From an uncultured bacterium (GTDB lineage: Bacteria > Cyanobacteriota > Vampirovibrionia > Gastranaerophilales > Gastranaerophilaceae), in the NCBI GenBank assembly GCA_958366705.1, contig CATXCB010000001.1, positions 1-64,000 of the forward strand: a stretch of 64,000 nucleotides of DNA, read 5' to 3'. The first letter of the stretch is position 1, and each line of letters opens with the position of its first letter. The notes below the pieces were generated by a model, which worked only from the letters and a program-made list of their open reading frames with translations, ran no database searches and was not told the origin of the DNA. Made by a program: the position numbers and the translations under genes. Shown piece after piece: positions 39,845 through 49,506 of the stretch.

Positions 39845-41686
39845 TTATTCTTTTGTGTATTCAGCATCAATAACGTCATCATCGTTGTTTGAAGAAGATT
39901 CAGATGATGTATTTTCAGAATTTGCACTTTGAGCAGAAGCACCTTCTTTTTGAACTGCTTCATATGCTTTTTGAGAAATTCCGAACATTGTTTGCTGCAA
40001 TTCTTCAGATAATTTTTTCAATTCATCTGTTGATTTGTTTTCATCAATAGCTTTTTGTAAAGCTGCTTTTTGTTCTTCTAATTTAGATTTGTCAGCAGCA
40101 TCAATTTTGCCTTCAAAGTCTTTCATAACTCTGTCAGCTGAACCGATTAAACTTGCAGCATTATTTTTAATTTCGGCTTCTTCTTTTTTCTTCTTATCTT
40201 CAGCTGCGTTAGCTTCAGCTTCTTTAACCATCTTATCAATATCTTGTTCTGACAAGTTAGAAGAATTTGTAATTGTAATTTTTTGTTCTTTATTTGTAGC
40301 TTTATCTTTAGCAGAAACATTTACAATACCGTTAGCATCGATATCAAATGTTACTTCGATTTGAGGAATACCACGCATTGCAGGAGCAATACCTTCAAGT
40401 CTGAACATACCCAAAGATTTGTTATCTCTAGCCATTGGTCTTTCACCTTGAAGAACTTGAATATCAACAGCTGTTTGATTATTTTCTGCAGTTGAGAAAA
40501 CTTGAGATTTAGAAACAGGGATTGTAGTGTTACGTGGAACAAGAGGAGTCATAACTCCACCCAAAGTTTCGATACCAAGTGTTAACGGAGTAACATCTAA
40601 TAATACGATATCTTTAACTTCACCGGCTAATACACCTGCTTGAACAGCTGCACCAACAGCTACAACTTCATCAGGGTTAACTGATTGGTTAGGTTCTTTA
40701 CCTGTGTAATCTTTAACAAGTTTTTGAACTGCAGGAATACGAGATGAACCTCCGACTAATACAACTTCATTGATTTCTGATTTTGAAATTCCTGCATCTT
40801 GAATTGCCTGTTCTACCGGTTTTTTACATCTTTCTAACAGGTCATAGCTTAATTCTTCGAATTTAGCTCTTGTTAAATTTAAGTCTAAGTGTTTAGGGCC
40901 GTTAGCATCAGCTGTGATGAACGGTAAGTTGATATTTGTTTCAAATACAGAAGATAATTCACATTTAGCTTTTTCAGCTGCTTCTTTAACACGCTGCATA
41001 GCTTGTTTGTCACCTTTAAGGTCGATACCTTCTTGTTTTTTGAATTCTTCGCAAATCCAATCCATAACTTTTTGGTCGAAGTCGTCACCGCCTAAGTGAG
41101 TATCACCTGATGTTGATAATACTTCGTGAACACCGTCACCGATTTCAAGAACAGAAACATCAAATGTACCACCACCAAGGTCAAATACTAAAACTTTTTC
41201 AGCTTTTTCTTTTTCAAGACCGTAAGCCAAAGCTGCGGCTGTTGGTTCGTTCACGATACGTAAAACGTCTAAACCTGCAATTTTACCGGCATCTTTAGTT
41301 GCCTGTCTTTGAGCATCATTAAAGTAAGCAGGAACTGTGATAACTGCAGAAGTAACTTTTTCACCAAGATAAGCACTTGCATCATCTGCTAATTTTCTCA
41401 AAATCATAGATGAAATTTCTTGAGGTGTATAATCTTTACCTTCAATATTTACTTTATAATTGTCACCCATATGTCTTTTTATAGATGCAATAGTTTTATC
41501 AGGGTTAACAATAGCCTGACGTTTTGCTAATTGTCCAACTAATCTTTCACCTGTTTTAGAAAAACCAACGATAGACGGAGTTGTTCTAGAACCTTCTGCG
41601 TTAGCTATAACTGTAGGTTTTCCACCTTCCATAACTGCAACAACTGAGTTTGTTGTACCCAAGTCGATACCAATTGTTTTTGCCAT
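39845..41686 (-). CDS. dnaK: Molecular chaperone DnaK (Hsp70)
   Basis: The 613-residue product has the Hsp70 ATPase signatures GIDLGTTNSVVAV, VFDLGGGTFDVSVLEIGDG and VVLVGGSSRIPAVQKLV, then the substrate-binding domain (VTPLTLGIETLGGVM) and a helical lid with a Ser/Glu/Asp tail ending DDDVIDAEYTKE. It folds client proteins with DnaJ and GrpE, neither of which is next to it. No CIRCE element (TTAGCACTC-N9-GAGTGCTAA) is seen in the 115-base upstream gap. AAAGGAG precedes the ATG. It stands alone, unlike the common grpE-dnaK-dnaJ order. Confidence 0.98.
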   Translation of the reverse strand: MAKTIGIDLGTTNSVVAVMEGGKPTVIANAEGSRTTPSIVGFSKTGERLVGQLAKRQAIVNPDKTIASIKRHMGDNYKVNIEGKDYTPQEISSMILRKLADDASAYLGEKVTSAVITVPAYFNDAQRQATKDAGKIAGLDVLRIVNEPTAAALAYGLEKEKAEKVLVFDLGGGTFDVSVLEIGDGVHEVLSTSGDTHLGGDDFDQKVMDWICEEFKKQEGIDLKGDKQAMQRVKEAAEKAKCELSSVFETNINLPFITADANGPKHLDLNLTRAKFEELSYDLLERCKKPVEQAIQDAGISKSEINEVVLVGGSSRIPAVQKLVKDYTGKEPNQSVNPDEVVAVGAAVQAGVLAGEVKDIVLLDVTPLTLGIETLGGVMTPLVPRNTTIPVSKSQVFSTAENNQTAVDIQVLQGERPMARDNKSLGMFRLEGIAPAMRGIPQIEVTFDIDANGIVNVSAKDKATNKEQKITITNSSNLSEQDIDKMVKEAEANAAEDKKKKEEAEIKNNAASLIGSADRVMKDFEGKIDAADKSKLEEQKAALQKAIDENKSTDELKKLSEELQQTMFGISQKAYEAVQKEGASAQSANSENTSSESSSNNDDDVIDAEYTKE

Positions 41687-41801
41687 AATTTTTTATCTCC
41701 TTTACTTCAATAATATTATTATTTTATATTATTGTTATAACATTGATTTTTTTAATTCTTAAAAAAATAAACAAAAAATTAACATTTCAAAGTTTCAAAA
41801 T

Positions 41802-42362
41802 TTATAATTTGCAGAAATTTTCAAAAATTTTAATCCCGTATTCGGTCAAATAGGCTTCCGGATGAAACTGAACTCCATAAATTTGTTTATTTTTTATTTT
41901 TAAAGCCATAGGGATATTATCTTCAGTTTTTGCGGTAATTTTTATTTCAGAATCAGTGTTGGGTGAAATAATTAATGAATGATATCTTGTTGCCGAAAAT
42001 CCTTGAGGTAAACCTTTAAATAATTCAAAATCTTCATCAAAAAATATATTTGAATTTTTGCCATGGAAAGGTTCTTTCGCTTTAATAATGTCGGCTCCAA
42101 AATACTTTGCAATACATTGCATTCCAAGACATACTCCAAGAATAGGTAATTTATCTTTGTAATAATCAATTACATCCATTGTAACTCCTGAATTTTCAGG
42201 GTTTCCCCACCCGGGAGAAAGTAATATTTTGGAAAACTTTATGTTCTTAATTTGTTCTAAAGTCATTTCATCATTTTTTATAACAATAGGTGTTATGCCA
42301 AGTATTTTTATATATTGAACAATGTTGTACGTAAAAGAATCATAATTATCAATAATTAACAT
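41802..42362 (-). CDS. pabA: Aminodeoxychorismate/anthranilate synthase glutamine amidotransferase
   Basis: A 186-residue class I glutamine amidotransferase. The nucleophile Cys78 lies in LGVCLGMQ and the His-Glu pair in VQFHPEAYLTEYG; the first motif is IDNYDSFTYNIVQY. It supplies ammonia from glutamine to the chorismate-binding partner. The gene overlaps pabBC by 7 bases, so folate synthesis is the likely role. A dual role with TrpE, as in some bacteria, cannot be excluded since no trp genes are in the window. Confidence 0.92.
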   Translation of the reverse strand: MLIIDNYDSFTYNIVQYIKILGITPIVIKNDEMTLEQIKNIKFSKILLSPGWGNPENSGVTMDVIDYYKDKLPILGVCLGMQCIAKYFGADIIKAKEPFHGKNSNIFFDEDFELFKGLPQGFSATRYHSLIISPNTDSEIKITAKTEDNIPMALKIKNKQIYGVQFHPEAYLTEYGIKIFENFCKL

Positions 42363-43960
42363 AATTCAACCTCCACAAATCCACGAACCGAATTAAAACA
42401 ATAAATTTTCTCAGCAGTTTTCAAATCATTTTCATATAATATTTTTTCAAACAATTTTCCTTGTTCTAAATATTTTTTTCTTAATGTTCCATTGAGCAAT
42501 CCGCATTTTAAAGGCGGGGTATAGAGTTTCCCGTTTTTTAAAATCGTAATGTTGGTAAATGTTCCTTCTGTAATTTCGTTATGTTCATTTGTCAAAATAT
42601 AATCAAAAATATCATCGGGAGTTTTATTTCTTATAGTAGTTTTGTGATATATAAAAGGATTATTTGAGTTAATTTTTCCTGAAATTTTAACATAATATTT
42701 TCCGTCTTGTCCTGCCGGACGCGGCTTTAAATCATTATAAGAAACAATAAATTTTCCATTTTTTTTCAAAATAACTCTTAAAACTTTATCCTTTTTTATT
42801 TTCAAATTTTCGATTTCTTTATTCCATACAAATCCTAATTCATCTGCAGATTTTTTCATTCTGGAGACATGCTCTGCCCAATTATCAACAGCAGTTTCAA
42901 TTAATTCAAAATCAGTTTGGAGGAATTTCATTTTTGTAATAGTTTCCTCCCACTCATCCTCTGCAGTTGAATCCCAAACAACAGCACCTCCAACATTGTA
43001 TGTAAAATAAGGAGATTTTGTGCATATTGTATTATTTGTAGAATTTTCATATTGTAAAATTCTTATTGGAACACTAAACACTGATTCTTCCGGTGATAAA
43101 AAGCCGATGGCACCGCAATAAATTCCACGATTATACTTTTCTAATTCTTCAATAACACTCATTGTTGAAATTTTTGGAGCTCCTGTAATAGAGCCGCATG
43201 GAAATATTGAATTAAAAATTTCAAATAAACTTGTGTTCTCTTTTAATTCTGCCGAGATTTCGGAGGTCATCTGGAAAACCGTTGGATGTTTTTCAATTTC
43301 AAATAATTTATCAACTTTTACAGAACCGGTTTTTGCAATTCTGCCTAAATCATTACGCAGCAAATCAACAATCATAATATTTTCGGCTCTATTTTTTACA
43401 TCATTTTGTAAAAATTCCGACAACTTTAAATCTTTAGCTTCGTTATTCCCTCTTGGAGCAGTCCCTTTCATTGGTTTTGTAAGAATTTTATTTCCCTCCA
43501 ATTTGAAAAATAATTCAGGAGAAAACGACAAAATTGTCATATATTTATTTTTGAAAAACATATTATAAGGGGTTTTTTGCTTTGCCAGCAGGCTTTCATA
43601 CAAATCAATATCATTTAAATTTGTCAAAACTTTATTCGGATATGTAAAATTGACTTCGTAAGTCACCCCCTGCGAAATATAATCCTTAATTTTATTAACG
43701 GCATGAACATATTCATTTTTTGTAATCATAGGGGATAAAACAAGCCCTAAATTATTACCAACATTACTTGGAACATATTTTTCAAATTTATCAAAAACCT
43801 CAAAATATAACTTTTTAAAGTCATATGAAATATACCCCAGAAGATAATATTTTTTTCTAAGTTTATCAATCTTATTAAAAGCTGCTTCAATAGTCATATT
43901 ATAAGGAGCATCAATAATATCAACTGGGTTGTGAAATTTTTTATCCGAATAAATTTGCAT
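42356..43960 (-). CDS. pabB: Fused aminodeoxychorismate synthase I and lyase (PabB-PabC)
   Basis: A 534-residue fusion. Residues about 60-335 are the chorismate-binding domain with LTKPMKGTAPRG (the Lys of PabB rather than the Ala of TrpE), MIVDLLRNDLGRI and FPCGSITGAPK. Residues about 385-534 are a PLP-fold aminodeoxychorismate lyase; the Lys in YHKTTIRNKT is the expected cofactor site, and ITEGTFTNI and GLLNGTLR are family motifs. Together they turn chorismate into p-aminobenzoate for folate. The N-terminal part is shorter than in stand-alone PabB. Confidence 0.93.
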   Translation of the reverse strand: MQIYSDKKFHNPVDIIDAPYNMTIEAAFNKIDKLRKKYYLLGYISYDFKKLYFEVFDKFEKYVPSNVGNNLGLVLSPMITKNEYVHAVNKIKDYISQGVTYEVNFTYPNKVLTNLNDIDLYESLLAKQKTPYNMFFKNKYMTILSFSPELFFKLEGNKILTKPMKGTAPRGNNEAKDLKLSEFLQNDVKNRAENIMIVDLLRNDLGRIAKTGSVKVDKLFEIEKHPTVFQMTSEISAELKENTSLFEIFNSIFPCGSITGAPKISTMSVIEELEKYNRGIYCGAIGFLSPEESVFSVPIRILQYENSTNNTICTKSPYFTYNVGGAVVWDSTAEDEWEETITKMKFLQTDFELIETAVDNWAEHVSRMKKSADELGFVWNKEIENLKIKKDKVLRVILKKNGKFIVSYNDLKPRPAGQDGKYYVKISGKINSNNPFIYHKTTIRNKTPDDIFDYILTNEHNEITEGTFTNITILKNGKLYTPPLKCGLLNGTLRKKYLEQGKLFEKILYENDLKTAEKIYCFNSVRGFVEVELC

Positions 43961-44026
43961 ATAAAAATTTTAAAATAAAAATAAAATAAAAGTGTTATAA
44001 AGTATATTGAAATATTTATTGTTAAA

Positions 44027-45076
44027 TTACCAGCAGATTGTTCCGCCGCCGATTAAATGTCCGTCATTTATATCATACATTACTCCGGCTTGCCCTGCTG
44101 TTATTGAATTTACAGGGTCGTAGAATTCAATTTCTGCTTTATTATCCATGATTTTTACTTTAGCTTTTTTAGCTTGCATATTATATCGAATTTTTACCAT
44201 TGCATCAAATTCACAATTTGATATCGGATAAGTTAAGTTTAAATTCTCAATTATCAAATTTGAGCGGGAATCATCTTCCTTTTTTCCAAGATAGACAATA
44301 TTTTTTTCAGCATCAATATCTATGACATAAAGAGGATATTGAGCAGCAATTCCTATCCCTTTTCTTTGTCCTATTGTGTATTGATAATGTCCTGCGTGTG
44401 TTCCCAGTTTTTTACCTGTTGAAAGTTCAATAAAATCTCCCGGTATACAGCCAAATTTATCTATAAGGTATTTTTTTGTGGTATTTGGTTTTTGTATAAA
44501 GCAAATATCCTGACTTTCTTTTGATGATTTTGGCGGCAGATCATAATCTATTGCAATTTGTTTAACCTGTGATTTTTCATATTCATAAAGAGGAAATCTG
44601 GTTTTTGATAATTCTTTCTGTCCCAGTCTGTATAAAAAGTACAGCTGGTCTTTGTGTTCATCTTTTGCCGGATAAAGTTTATAAATGCCATCGTTACATC
44701 TTATATCTGCATAATGACCTGTTGCAAATATATCAACATTGAGTTCGTTTATTGCATAATCAAAAATTTCTCCCCATTTGATGTACTGGTTACAAATAAT
44801 ACAAGGGTTCGGGGTTTTTCCATTCAGGTATGAATTTTCAAAATAATCAATTACTTCTTTTTTGAATTTTTTTGTAACATCTAAAATTTTTAATTCAATA
44901 CCGAGTTTATCTGCAACTTTGTGGGCATTAGTGCAGACGGTATCTGCGCAGGGAGAATTAATCATTTTGCCTGTGATACCAATAACATTGTATCCTTCTT
45001 TTTGCAAGAGCAGGGCTGTTACAGAACTGTCAATTCCTCCGCTCATTGCTACTGCTGCTGTTTTATTTTTCACCAT
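44027..45076 (-). CDS. mnmA: tRNA-uridine 2-sulfurtransferase
   Basis: The 349-residue product has the ATP-pyrophosphatase P-loop AVAMSGGIDSSV, the catalytic Cys pair in NPCIICNQYIKWG and SQDICFI, and GQRKGIGIA. It makes 2-thiouridine at position 34 of tRNA-Lys, -Glu and -Gln, in the cytosol, taking sulfur from a cysteine desulfurase relay. It is a single gene 67 bases from the pabBC 3' side neighbour, on the same strand. The length is slightly short of the family's usual 360-370. Confidence 0.95.
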   Translation of the reverse strand: MVKNKTAAVAMSGGIDSSVTALLLQKEGYNVIGITGKMINSPCADTVCTNAHKVADKLGIELKILDVTKKFKKEVIDYFENSYLNGKTPNPCIICNQYIKWGEIFDYAINELNVDIFATGHYADIRCNDGIYKLYPAKDEHKDQLYFLYRLGQKELSKTRFPLYEYEKSQVKQIAIDYDLPPKSSKESQDICFIQKPNTTKKYLIDKFGCIPGDFIELSTGKKLGTHAGHYQYTIGQRKGIGIAAQYPLYVIDIDAEKNIVYLGKKEDDSRSNLIIENLNLTYPISNCEFDAMVKIRYNMQAKKAKVKIMDNKAEIEFYDPVNSITAGQAGVMYDINDGHLIGGGTICW

Positions 45077-45219
45077 AAGTTTATTATAAATTAAAAATAA
45101 AAATATAGTGTTAATACTTTTAATAAAGAATTACAGAATATGAACAAACCTCAGGAGTCATTGTTAGAGGGCCTTTTTAGAGGTATTTTTAATTTTAAAA
45201 TTTATGTTATAATTCTGGT

Positions 45220-46143
45220 ATGAAAAAGTTTTTACTATCTATGATTGTTATTCTGGCAGTATGCAGCAATATTCCAACATTTGCCAGTGAAATTGAAGAA
45301 GACTATCTTGATATAGCAGCAAATTATTGTGTCCTTGGAGATTATAATTCTGCAATGGAATATCTGGATAAGATACTTACTATAAATCCAAATAATAAAC
45401 AAGTTTTGGATTTGAAAAAAGGTTTGAATCATGTAATTGTTCAAGATAAAAAGAGTTATGTTACATCGGTGAATCCCATGGTAAAACAAGCTCAAGAGTA
45501 CAAACGGAACGGTGATGAAAAAATGGAGCTGGGTACGTTATTAGAGGCTGCAAAAAGTGAAAATTCTTATCTTGCATATTATTATTTAGGGAATTTTTAC
45601 CGATCAAAACGAGATTATTTAAAAGCTCTTGATGCGTATAATGCAGCTGTTTCTGCAAGACCTGATTTTGCGCAGGCTTATCTGGCTTCTGCAGTTTTAT
45701 TGTATGATATAGGGAAATATGATTCTGTTATCAATCCTATTGATAAATATTTAACTTTCAATCCTCAAGATGATTTAGCGTATGCTGTTAAATCACGTGC
45801 CGAATTTGAATTGGGGATGATAAATGAATCTGAAAATGATAATAACACTGCAATAAGCCTAAATAATAGTCCTGAGTATAAATTTGACAGGGCTAAGATT
45901 CTATATAAACTTGGAAGATATGATGAGTCTAAAAAGCTTTTCTCAAGTTTGTTAAGTGATATTCAAACTTCTAAAATTTATGAATATATGTCATTGTGCG
46001 ATTATGCTTTAAAAAATTACCGATCAGCTTTGATGAATCTTGATAAAGCAATCATACTCTCTAATGATGACGTGTATTTGGAAAATAAGTATAATGAAAT
46101 AAAAGAGATACTGGAAAATAGTTCGAATGAAGAAGAAATATAA
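45220..46143 (+). CDS. Exported TPR repeat protein
   Basis: A 307-residue protein with a signal peptide (MKKFLLSMIVILAVCSNIPTF, cleavage probably after FAS). Tetratricopeptide repeats cover about residues 28-290 (NYCVLGDYNSAMEYLDKILTINPNN; YYLGNFYRSKRDYLKALDAYNAAV). It should act in the periplasm or at the envelope as a scaffold. It overlaps the metallophosphoesterase gene by 17 bases, the start of a four-gene run ending at 48683. Confidence 0.87.
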   Translation: MKKFLLSMIVILAVCSNIPTFASEIEEDYLDIAANYCVLGDYNSAMEYLDKILTINPNNKQVLDLKKGLNHVIVQDKKSYVTSVNPMVKQAQEYKRNGDEKMELGTLLEAAKSENSYLAYYYLGNFYRSKRDYLKALDAYNAAVSARPDFAQAYLASAVLLYDIGKYDSVINPIDKYLTFNPQDDLAYAVKSRAEFELGMINESENDNNTAISLNNSPEYKFDRAKILYKLGRYDESKKLFSSLLSDIQTSKIYEYMSLCDYALKNYRSALMNLDKAIILSNDDVYLENKYNEIKEILENSSNEEEI

Positions 46144-47125
46144 AACAAAAAGAGTTTCTAAAAAGAAGAAAAATGAAAGTTTTTTAACTAGAGCAGCTAA
46201 TGCTTTAATAACAATTTGTTTAACTGCCGGCATGCTCTGGGGGTTACAGGCTTATAGCGGAGCTACAGGTTTGAAGTTTGCTCAGGTTAGTGATGTTCAT
46301 TTTTTAGCTGATGGCTCAAATACAACGTTTAAAATGGTAGGTGAATCTCCACGATTACTTGATGATGCTGTAGCTCAGCTTAACGAGCATAATGAATTGG
46401 ATTTTGTTATGTTTACCGGAGATTTAATTGATAAGCCTTTTGAAAAAGAATTAAAGGCAGTCCTGCCTCATTTAAATAAATTGAATGCTCCATGGTATTT
46501 TGCCTTTGGTAATCATGACAGATGTGTCGGCGGATATTTGACTACGCTTGTATATTTGGATATGCTTAGAAGTTCAAATAAAAATTTTACATTTAAAAAC
46601 TCATATTATTCATTCGAGCCTAAGAAAAATTATAAGATAATAGTTTTGGATGATATTATTACTGATGAATTGACCTCAAACGGGTATATTGATAAAATTC
46701 AATTGCAGTGGTTAAAAAAAGAACTTGATAAATCAAAAAATGATACAGTTTTGATTTTTATGCACGTTCCGGTAATAGAACCATTTGCAAGTCCTAATCA
46801 TAGATTAAAAAATGCTACGGAAGTTATGGCTTTGATTGAAAGGTATAAAAATCCGATAGGGGTATTTCAAGGACATTACCATGCCGCAAAAGTCACACAG
46901 CATGATAATGTTTTGTATGTAAATACACCGGCGCTGGTGTCTTATCCGAACGCGTTTAGAATTATAAATGTTACTAACTATCGTGATAAAGTAGTTTTTG
47001 ACTTGAACTGGGTTGAAACAAGAGAAAAAACAATTCAAAAAATGGCTAAGCTGCTTGTTTTTACTGGTTCAGTGTATACTGGTGAGGCAGCTGATCAATC
47101 CGGAGTTTATGAAATAAAAAAATAA
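46127..47125 (+). CDS. Membrane-anchored metallophosphoesterase
   Basis: A 332-residue protein. A Lys/Arg-rich cytosolic tail (residues 1-18) precedes a signal-anchor helix (about 26-43). The calcineurin-type phosphoesterase motifs follow: VSDVHF, MFTGDLID, FGNHDR, FMHVP and GHYHAAK. The catalytic domain faces the periplasm or outside. Such enzymes cleave phosphodiesters or UDP-sugars/lipids; the substrate is not evident. It overlaps the exported TPR gene and is 14 bases from the next gene. Confidence 0.9.
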   Translation: MKKKYKTKRVSKKKKNESFLTRAANALITICLTAGMLWGLQAYSGATGLKFAQVSDVHFLADGSNTTFKMVGESPRLLDDAVAQLNEHNELDFVMFTGDLIDKPFEKELKAVLPHLNKLNAPWYFAFGNHDRCVGGYLTTLVYLDMLRSSNKNFTFKNSYYSFEPKKNYKIIVLDDIITDELTSNGYIDKIQLQWLKKELDKSKNDTVLIFMHVPVIEPFASPNHRLKNATEVMALIERYKNPIGVFQGHYHAAKVTQHDNVLYVNTPALVSYPNAFRIINVTNYRDKVVFDLNWVETREKTIQKMAKLLVFTGSVYTGEAADQSGVYEIKK

Positions 47126-47139
47126 TTTGAGGATAAATT

Positions 47140-48057
47140 ATGAGTGATTTTAAAGTAAAATTTAGAGGTGTTAGAGGAAGTTTTCCTGTTGCTGATAAAA
47201 GTTTTTTACAGTATGGCGGAAATACGTCATGTGTGGAGGTTTATGTCGGGGGACACCTTATTATCCTTGATGCCGGCACAGGGATTGTTAATGTCGGTGA
47301 TGAATTAATGGAAAAATATATTGCTTCTTCTATTACTCCCGAAGAAAGAAATCCAATCCGTGCGACTTTATTGATTTCTCATATTCACCAAGATCATTTA
47401 CTGGGTTTAACTTTTTTCAAACCTCTTCATATTAAATCTACTGTGCTTGAGATTTTTGGTCCGGGCTCTAAGAGTTCTGATTTGGCTAAGAATTTATCAG
47501 ATTTGATTTTCGGTAAAACTTTTCCTCTGGATTTGGGTGATATTGCTTGCAAGTTGGATATACATAATATTTGTGAGGGGCAATGTATTGTTTTGAAAAA
47601 AGATAAGGCCCCTAAACTCGTTCCTTTAAATTATGAACCGGAAGAGGATGATGTTTTAATTTCGTATTATAAATCATATGTACATCCGCAAGATGGTGTT
47701 ATGATTTATAAAATCTCATATAAAAATAAATCGATGGTTTATGCAACAGATAAAGAATGTTATCTTGGCGGAGATAAAAAATTTATTCGCTTTGCAAAAA
47801 ATTGTGATTTACTCATACATGATGCGCAATATACGACAGAGGATTACTTGAATCCATATTCTCCAAAGCAAGGGTTTGGACATTCTACTTTTGATATGGC
47901 GACGGAATCTATGAAACAAGCCGGAGCAAAAAATTTGGTGTTTTTCCATTACGAACCCGGTTATGATGATGTAAAGCTTAATCGAATTAAAGAACATTAC
48001 AGTTCTAATTTTAAAAATGTTCAATTCTCGTATGAGGGTATGGAATTTATTATTTAA
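47140..48057 (+). CDS. Metallo-beta-lactamase-fold phosphodiesterase-like hydrolase
   Basis: A 305-residue MBL-fold protein. The site is SHIHQDH (His81, His83, Asp85, His86), with LDAGTG before it and IHDAQYT and GFGHSTFDMA after it. The N-terminus KVKFRGVRGSFPVA...YGGNTSCVEV is that of the cyclic-phosphodiesterase-like/PhnP-like MBL group. It is cytosolic. The nucleotide or other substrate is not known. It sits in the operon between the phosphoesterase and a small exported TPR protein. Confidence 0.87.
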   Translation: MSDFKVKFRGVRGSFPVADKSFLQYGGNTSCVEVYVGGHLIILDAGTGIVNVGDELMEKYIASSITPEERNPIRATLLISHIHQDHLLGLTFFKPLHIKSTVLEIFGPGSKSSDLAKNLSDLIFGKTFPLDLGDIACKLDIHNICEGQCIVLKKDKAPKLVPLNYEPEEDDVLISYYKSYVHPQDGVMIYKISYKNKSMVYATDKECYLGGDKKFIRFAKNCDLLIHDAQYTTEDYLNPYSPKQGFGHSTFDMATESMKQAGAKNLVFFHYEPGYDDVKLNRIKEHYSSNFKNVQFSYEGMEFII

Positions 48058-48110
48058 TATTATGTAATTAGTTTTGATAAATTTTAAATTTTTATTAAAC
48101 AGGATAGCAT

Positions 48111-48683
48111 ATGAAAAAGTTTCTAATCTTATTGTACATACTGCATTTAAGTCTTCCAGCTATGGCTGCTCCGGGAACGATTGCAACTTATGTTATTGAC
48201 CCCGAAAAAAATGCTTTTGCTCACAATAATATGGGTATTATGTATATGGAAGAAAAATGCTATTACGCAGCTATTCAAGAATTTAAGATGGCTATTAGTT
48301 TAAATCCTAAAACTCAGGCAACTGCAGTTTATTTTAATAATTTAGGGAAAGTATACATGCTAATTGGTTATCCTGATTTAGCTCTGGATTGTTTTCATAA
48401 TGCTTTAACACAATATAGCCTGAATTTTGAATATTATCAAAACCTTGCAAAATGTTATAAAAAATTGGGGCAGGTTCCAAATCAGCTTGCAATTTATAAA
48501 ACTAAAGATTCAAATCCTTTAGATACTGTTATGTTAGGACTTTTATATGAGCAGGCAGGAGATAAGAAAAAAGCAATCATTACTCTGGATGAGTTTGCTA
48601 TGGCTGAACCAAAGCTGATTATTACCCCTGCTGTTAAAAATCATATTCAAGTTCTTGTTAAAGAATTACAAAAGGGGGAATAA
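48111..48683 (+). CDS. Small exported TPR repeat protein
   Basis: A 190-residue protein with a signal peptide (MKKFLILLYILHLSLPAMAA). Three to four TPR units follow (AFAHNNMGIMYMEEKCYYAAIQEFKMAISLNP; YFNNLGKVYMLIGYPDLALDCFHNAL). It resembles the TPR protein at 45220 in design and starts with almost the same MKKFL signal. It closes the four-gene run 45220-48683. An envelope scaffold role is inferred. Confidence 0.85.
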   Translation: MKKFLILLYILHLSLPAMAAPGTIATYVIDPEKNAFAHNNMGIMYMEEKCYYAAIQEFKMAISLNPKTQATAVYFNNLGKVYMLIGYPDLALDCFHNALTQYSLNFEYYQNLAKCYKKLGQVPNQLAIYKTKDSNPLDTVMLGLLYEQAGDKKKAIITLDEFAMAEPKLIITPAVKNHIQVLVKELQKGE

Positions 48684-48692
48684 GTTTGATAA

Positions 48693-48736
48693 AACAACAA
48701 CGGCGGAATTTATTATTAAATTCCGCCGTTGTTGTT
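48693..48736. terminator. Strong bidirectional terminator
   Basis: An 18-bp stem AACAACAACGGCGGAATT/AATTCCGCCGTTGTTGTT with a short A/T loop, between convergent genes. Confidence 0.93.
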
Positions 48737-48747
48737 TATGTCATGTA

Positions 48748-49506
48748 TTATTTATTTTTGTATTTTTGTAATAAATTTGTACTGCCTGTTTGTTCTTGAA
48801 AAATCTGGCGTGCAGGTTCTGGTGATTGTTCAGATTTAATTTGTTGTGTGCCTTTCATTGTAGGGTTTGATTTGTTTTCTCCAGAGGTTTTCGGAGTTTG
48901 AGTTGTATGACTTTTTTTATCAGCTCTTTCGTTCATTTTCTTTTCAACTTTACCGGCTAAAGGTGTTGCAATAAACGGAACTAACATACGTTTCCCTACA
49001 ATTGTTGCAGATGCTAATGATGCAATACCTATAAATGCATCTTTAACGTTGTTTCTGATTTTTTCAAATTCTTTAGTAAATTGAATTTTGTTTACTTTTT
49101 CAAATCCGGAAGTGTTTTTAATAATATTCTGGTATGCTTTTTTGAAGCTTCTGTTAAACATTTTTCCGTAAGTTGAGTCAAATAGTTTTCCAAGTGCAGA
49201 TCTTGTTACAAAGAACATCATTAATTGGAATCCTATCATTAACAAGCCGTTTGTAAGGTCTAATGAGGCTACGAATTTACGTTTGTCATCAGGGATATCT
49301 TTATTGTTTAAACTTTGAGTTACGTATAAGTAACATCCTAAACCGTCTTTTGCTACAATTGAAGCTACGCCTAATCCGTCAATATATTTACGGTTATTAT
49401 TGTAAACATGGGTTCCGGCTTTTTTGGTCATCGGACTTTCTGAGAACCATCTTAGAGGTTTCATAACTGTTGTTTCAAGAACTGGGTTAATCTTATTAAC
49501 GTTCAT
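48748..49506 (-). CDS. Lineage-specific membrane protein, second gene of a coupled pair
   Basis: A 252-residue protein with two to three hydrophobic segments (about 48-65, 88-112 and 155-185) and a polar, disordered tail (about 195-252, rich in Lys, Ser, Gln). No family is recognised. Its ATG overlaps the stop of the larger upstream gene (TAATG), so the two are translated together and probably act together. The N-terminus TVMKPLRWFSESPMTKK is basic. Confidence 0.72.
   Translation of the reverse strand: MNVNKINPVLETTVMKPLRWFSESPMTKKAGTHVYNNNRKYIDGLGVASIVAKDGLGCYLYVTQSLNNKDIPDDKRKFVASLDLTNGLLMIGFQLMMFFVTRSALGKLFDSTYGKMFNRSFKKAYQNIIKNTSGFEKVNKIQFTKEFEKIRNNVKDAFIGIASLASATIVGKRMLVPFIATPLAGKVEKKMNERADKKSHTTQTPKTSGENKSNPTMKGTQQIKSEQSPEPARQIFQEQTGSTNLLQKYKNK

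Noticed and set aside
39845..41800. Search for a CIRCE element and grpE/dnaJ next to dnaK
   Set aside because: No TTAGCACTC-N9-GAGTGCTAA is present in the upstream gap and neither neighbour is a co-chaperone.
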